8,147 nucleotides of DNA from Flavobacteriales bacterium (lineage in GTDB: Bacteria; Bacteroidota; Bacteroidia; NS11-12g; UBA955). Each line of letters opens with the position of its first letter. The first letter of the stretch is position 1. The DNA lies in NCBI GenBank assembly GCA_947450405.1, contig CANFVI010000070.1, positions 1 through 8,147 on the forward strand, given 5' to 3'. The notes beneath the pieces are model-generated. The model saw only the letters and a program-made list of their open reading frames with translations, searched no databases and was not told where the DNA came from. Below are positions 6,932-8,147 of the stretch, in pieces. The position numbers and the translations under genes were made by a program.

Positions 6932-7708
6932 CTACTTAAACTTCCGCTCTTCAACGCCAAATCCAAACAGGGCGTAATCGAAAATGGTAGGGTCGGAGGG
7001 GTTGAGTTGGCGCAACACAGCGGTCAATTCCTCAACCGTTTGCCAATTTGCTTTGGTAGATGTAATCAGTTCTAAATTGAGGGCAACACGGTGCACATGA
7101 ACATCCAAAGGAATCATCAACTGTGATGCATTTATATTTTGCCAAATGCCAAAGTCAACACCGTCGTTTTCTCTTACCATCCACCTTAAAAACATGTTTA
7201 ATCGCTTGCTGGCGCTGTTCTTCGATGGGGTAGAAACGTGTTTCTTGGTTCGGCACTTATCTTGTCCCTCAAAAAAAGAATTGTGAAAATGGATAAGCCC
7301 GTTTTTTACCGCATTTACGTCATTGGTTTTTGACGGAAAGAATGCCGTTTCCAAACTGTTATTATTTGCGTAATGATTATTTAGGAAACGAATAAAAAAT
7401 AACAAATCTTCAGAATTGAATGTGCGATGGACGAATTTGGGAATGTCATCTAACTCATTTTCAGTAACATTGGTAATGAAATCAAATGGTGCATTTTCGA
7501 AAATGTCCATCAACTTATTCGTGCTGTTAATAATAGTAATTCTTTGTCCCCAAGCCAACGTAGCCGCGAAAAATGCAGAAATTTCTATGTCTTGTTTTTG
7601 CGAAAATCGATGGGGAATAGAAATGGGATCTTCTGCAACAAAATTTCTGTTATTGTATTGACGAACCTGATCCCACAAGAGCTCTTGAATTTCGGAAGGT
7701 ATTTTCAT
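6932..7708 (-). CDS. TIGR02757 / DUF2400 family protein
   Basis: This 258-residue protein belongs to a family common in Bacteroidota and of unproven function. Family landmarks: DPISIPHRF at 27-35, FFAATLAWGQR at 46-56, a basic stretch ending in RLNMFLRWMVR at 169-179, IPLDVHVHRV at 199-208, and the C-terminal NPSDPTIFDYALFGFGVEE. The LDVHVHRV segment resembles the catalytic-aspartate region of HhH-GPD DNA glycosylases (endonuclease III type 'VDTHVxRV'), so a DNA-related role is possible but only inferred. I chose ATG at 7706-7708. A longer reading from TTG at 7744 would add 12 residues but would start inside the upstream terminator hairpin and match no family start. There is no transmembrane segment or signal peptide. 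It lies between the sulfur-metabolism PLP gene and thioredoxin on the same strand. No promoter is visible in the 25 bp between that terminator's T-tract and the ATG. Confidence 0.88.
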   Translation of the reverse strand: MKIPSEIQELLWDQVRQYNNRNFVAEDPISIPHRFSQKQDIEISAFFAATLAWGQRITIINSTNKLMDIFENAPFDFITNVTENELDDIPKFVHRTFNSEDLLFFIRFLNNHYANNNSLETAFFPSKTNDVNAVKNGLIHFHNSFFEGQDKCRTKKHVSTPSKNSASKRLNMFLRWMVRENDGVDFGIWQNINASQLMIPLDVHVHRVALNLELITSTKANWQTVEELTAVLRQLNPSDPTIFDYALFGFGVEERKFK

Positions 7709-7733
7709 TTGTGGGTTTGCTTTTGAGGGACAT

Positions 7734-7769
7734 AAAAAAGGCAACTGAAATAGATAAATTCAGTTGCCT
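7734..7769 (-). terminator. Strong intrinsic terminator after the PLP enzyme gene
   Basis: An 11-bp perfect stem (7739-7749 with 7759-7769, AGGCAACTGAA and its complement) encloses a 9-nt loop. Read on the minus strand it runs straight into six T's (7739-7734), the first of which is the last stem base. It lies 21 bp after the stop of the cystathionine gamma-synthase/lyase-type gene. The + strand side also has a T-rich stretch (GATTTTTATTTT), so some activity in the other direction is possible. Confidence 0.87.
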
Positions 7770-7790
7770 AAGATTTTTATTTTAATGAAA

Positions 7791-8147
7791 TTAAACGTGT
7801 GAAAGTGCAGTTTCTAAATCGGCAATCAAATCATCGATGTGTTCAATTCCAACGCTTAAGCGTATCAAACTATCTTTCAATCCATTTGCCTCGCGTTCTG
7901 CCTTTGGAATGCTCGCGTGTGTCATGGTTGCAGGATGTCCTACCAAACTTTCAACACCTCCCAAACTTTCTGCCAAAGCGAATAGTTTGGTAGATTTCAA
8001 GAAGGTAAGCGCGCTATCAACAGAATCGCTTTGTAAAGTGAAAGAAATCATTCCACCGAAGTCTTTCATTTGCTTTTTTGCAACTTCGTGGTTTTTATGA
8101 GATTCGAAACCAGGCCAATACACTTCACCCACTTTTGGATGATTTGC
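7791..8147 (-). CDS. Cystathionine gamma-synthase/lyase family PLP enzyme, C-terminal part
   Basis: Only the last 118 residues lie in the window; the frame is open to the right edge (ANHPKVGEVYWPG), and the GTG at 8130-8132 is an internal valine. The fragment is the C-terminal domain of a Cys/Met metabolism PLP enzyme (cystathionine gamma-synthase, gamma-lyase or related), a cytoplasmic enzyme of transsulfuration. Signatures are GGMISFTL, the substrate-loop SLGGVESLVGHPATMTHAS, and LIRLSVGIEHIDDLIADLE, whose arginine binds the substrate carboxylate, followed by the terminal helix. The PLP lysine lies upstream, outside the window. Synthase and lyase cannot be told apart from this part, so I give no gene symbol. 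It is followed by a strong terminator and then the DUF2400 gene. Confidence 0.93.
   Translation of the reverse strand, partial: ANHPKVGEVYWPGFESHKNHEVAKKQMKDFGGMISFTLQSDSVDSALTFLKSTKLFALAESLGGVESLVGHPATMTHASIPKAEREANGLKDSLIRLSVGIEHIDDLIADLETALSHV

Noticed and set aside
7709..7744. 12-residue N-terminal extension of the DUF2400 protein from a TTG start at 7744
   Set aside because: The TTG lies in the stem of the upstream terminator, the added residues resemble no family N-terminus, and the ATG at 7708 gives the normal length.
7416..8100. Several plus-strand open frames of 60-87 codons opposite the DUF2400 and PLP enzyme genes
   Set aside because: They are antisense to well-recognised conserved genes and have no recognisable features or start signals.

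Overview
The window looks like ordinary chromosome from a member of the Bacteroidota. The evidence is: a large secreted protein ending in the 'gliding motility-associated' (CHU_C, type IX secretion type B) sorting domain; a TIGR02757/DUF2400 protein and a DUF58 protein of the kinds common in that phylum; a Bacteroidota-type promoter (TTG, 20 bp, TAnnTTTG) in front of thioredoxin; A+T-rich sequence; and no clear Shine-Dalgarno sequences. I cannot place it below phylum level. No RNA gene, CRISPR array, insertion sequence or prophage is visible.

Layout, left half. Bases 1-1065 (+) hold a DegT/DnrJ/EryC1/StrS sugar aminotransferase cut by the left edge. Bases 1124-3616 (+) hold an 830-residue secreted, probably cell-surface protein. 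It has a signal peptide, a PKD-like domain, five tandem Cys-paired modules of about 70 residues and a C-terminal sorting domain. Bases 3632-4024 (-) hold a small GxxExxY (PD-(D/E)XK-like) protein in which several hallmark residues are changed. After a 187-bp divergent intergenic region comes dihydroorotase (4212-5558, +).

Layout, right half. All genes are on the minus strand. Read in their direction they are: the end of a cystathionine gamma-synthase/lyase-type PLP enzyme (8147-7791), a strong terminator, a TIGR02757/DUF2400 protein (7708-6932), a thioredoxin with its own promoter (6826-6509), a second strong terminator, and a DUF58 protein (6469-5561). The DUF58 gene converges on dihydroorotase with only 2 bp between the stop codons.

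The genes do not form one pathway. They cover sugar-nucleotide or surface polysaccharide synthesis, a secreted surface protein, pyrimidine synthesis, sulfur amino acid metabolism and redox housekeeping. I found no convincing new multi-gene system. The observations most worth a second look are the apparently degenerate nuclease-fold GxxExxY protein, the terminator that almost touches the DUF58 start codon, the QxH replacement of the HxH metal motif in dihydroorotase, and the DNA-glycosylase-like DxHVxRV signature in the DUF2400 protein.
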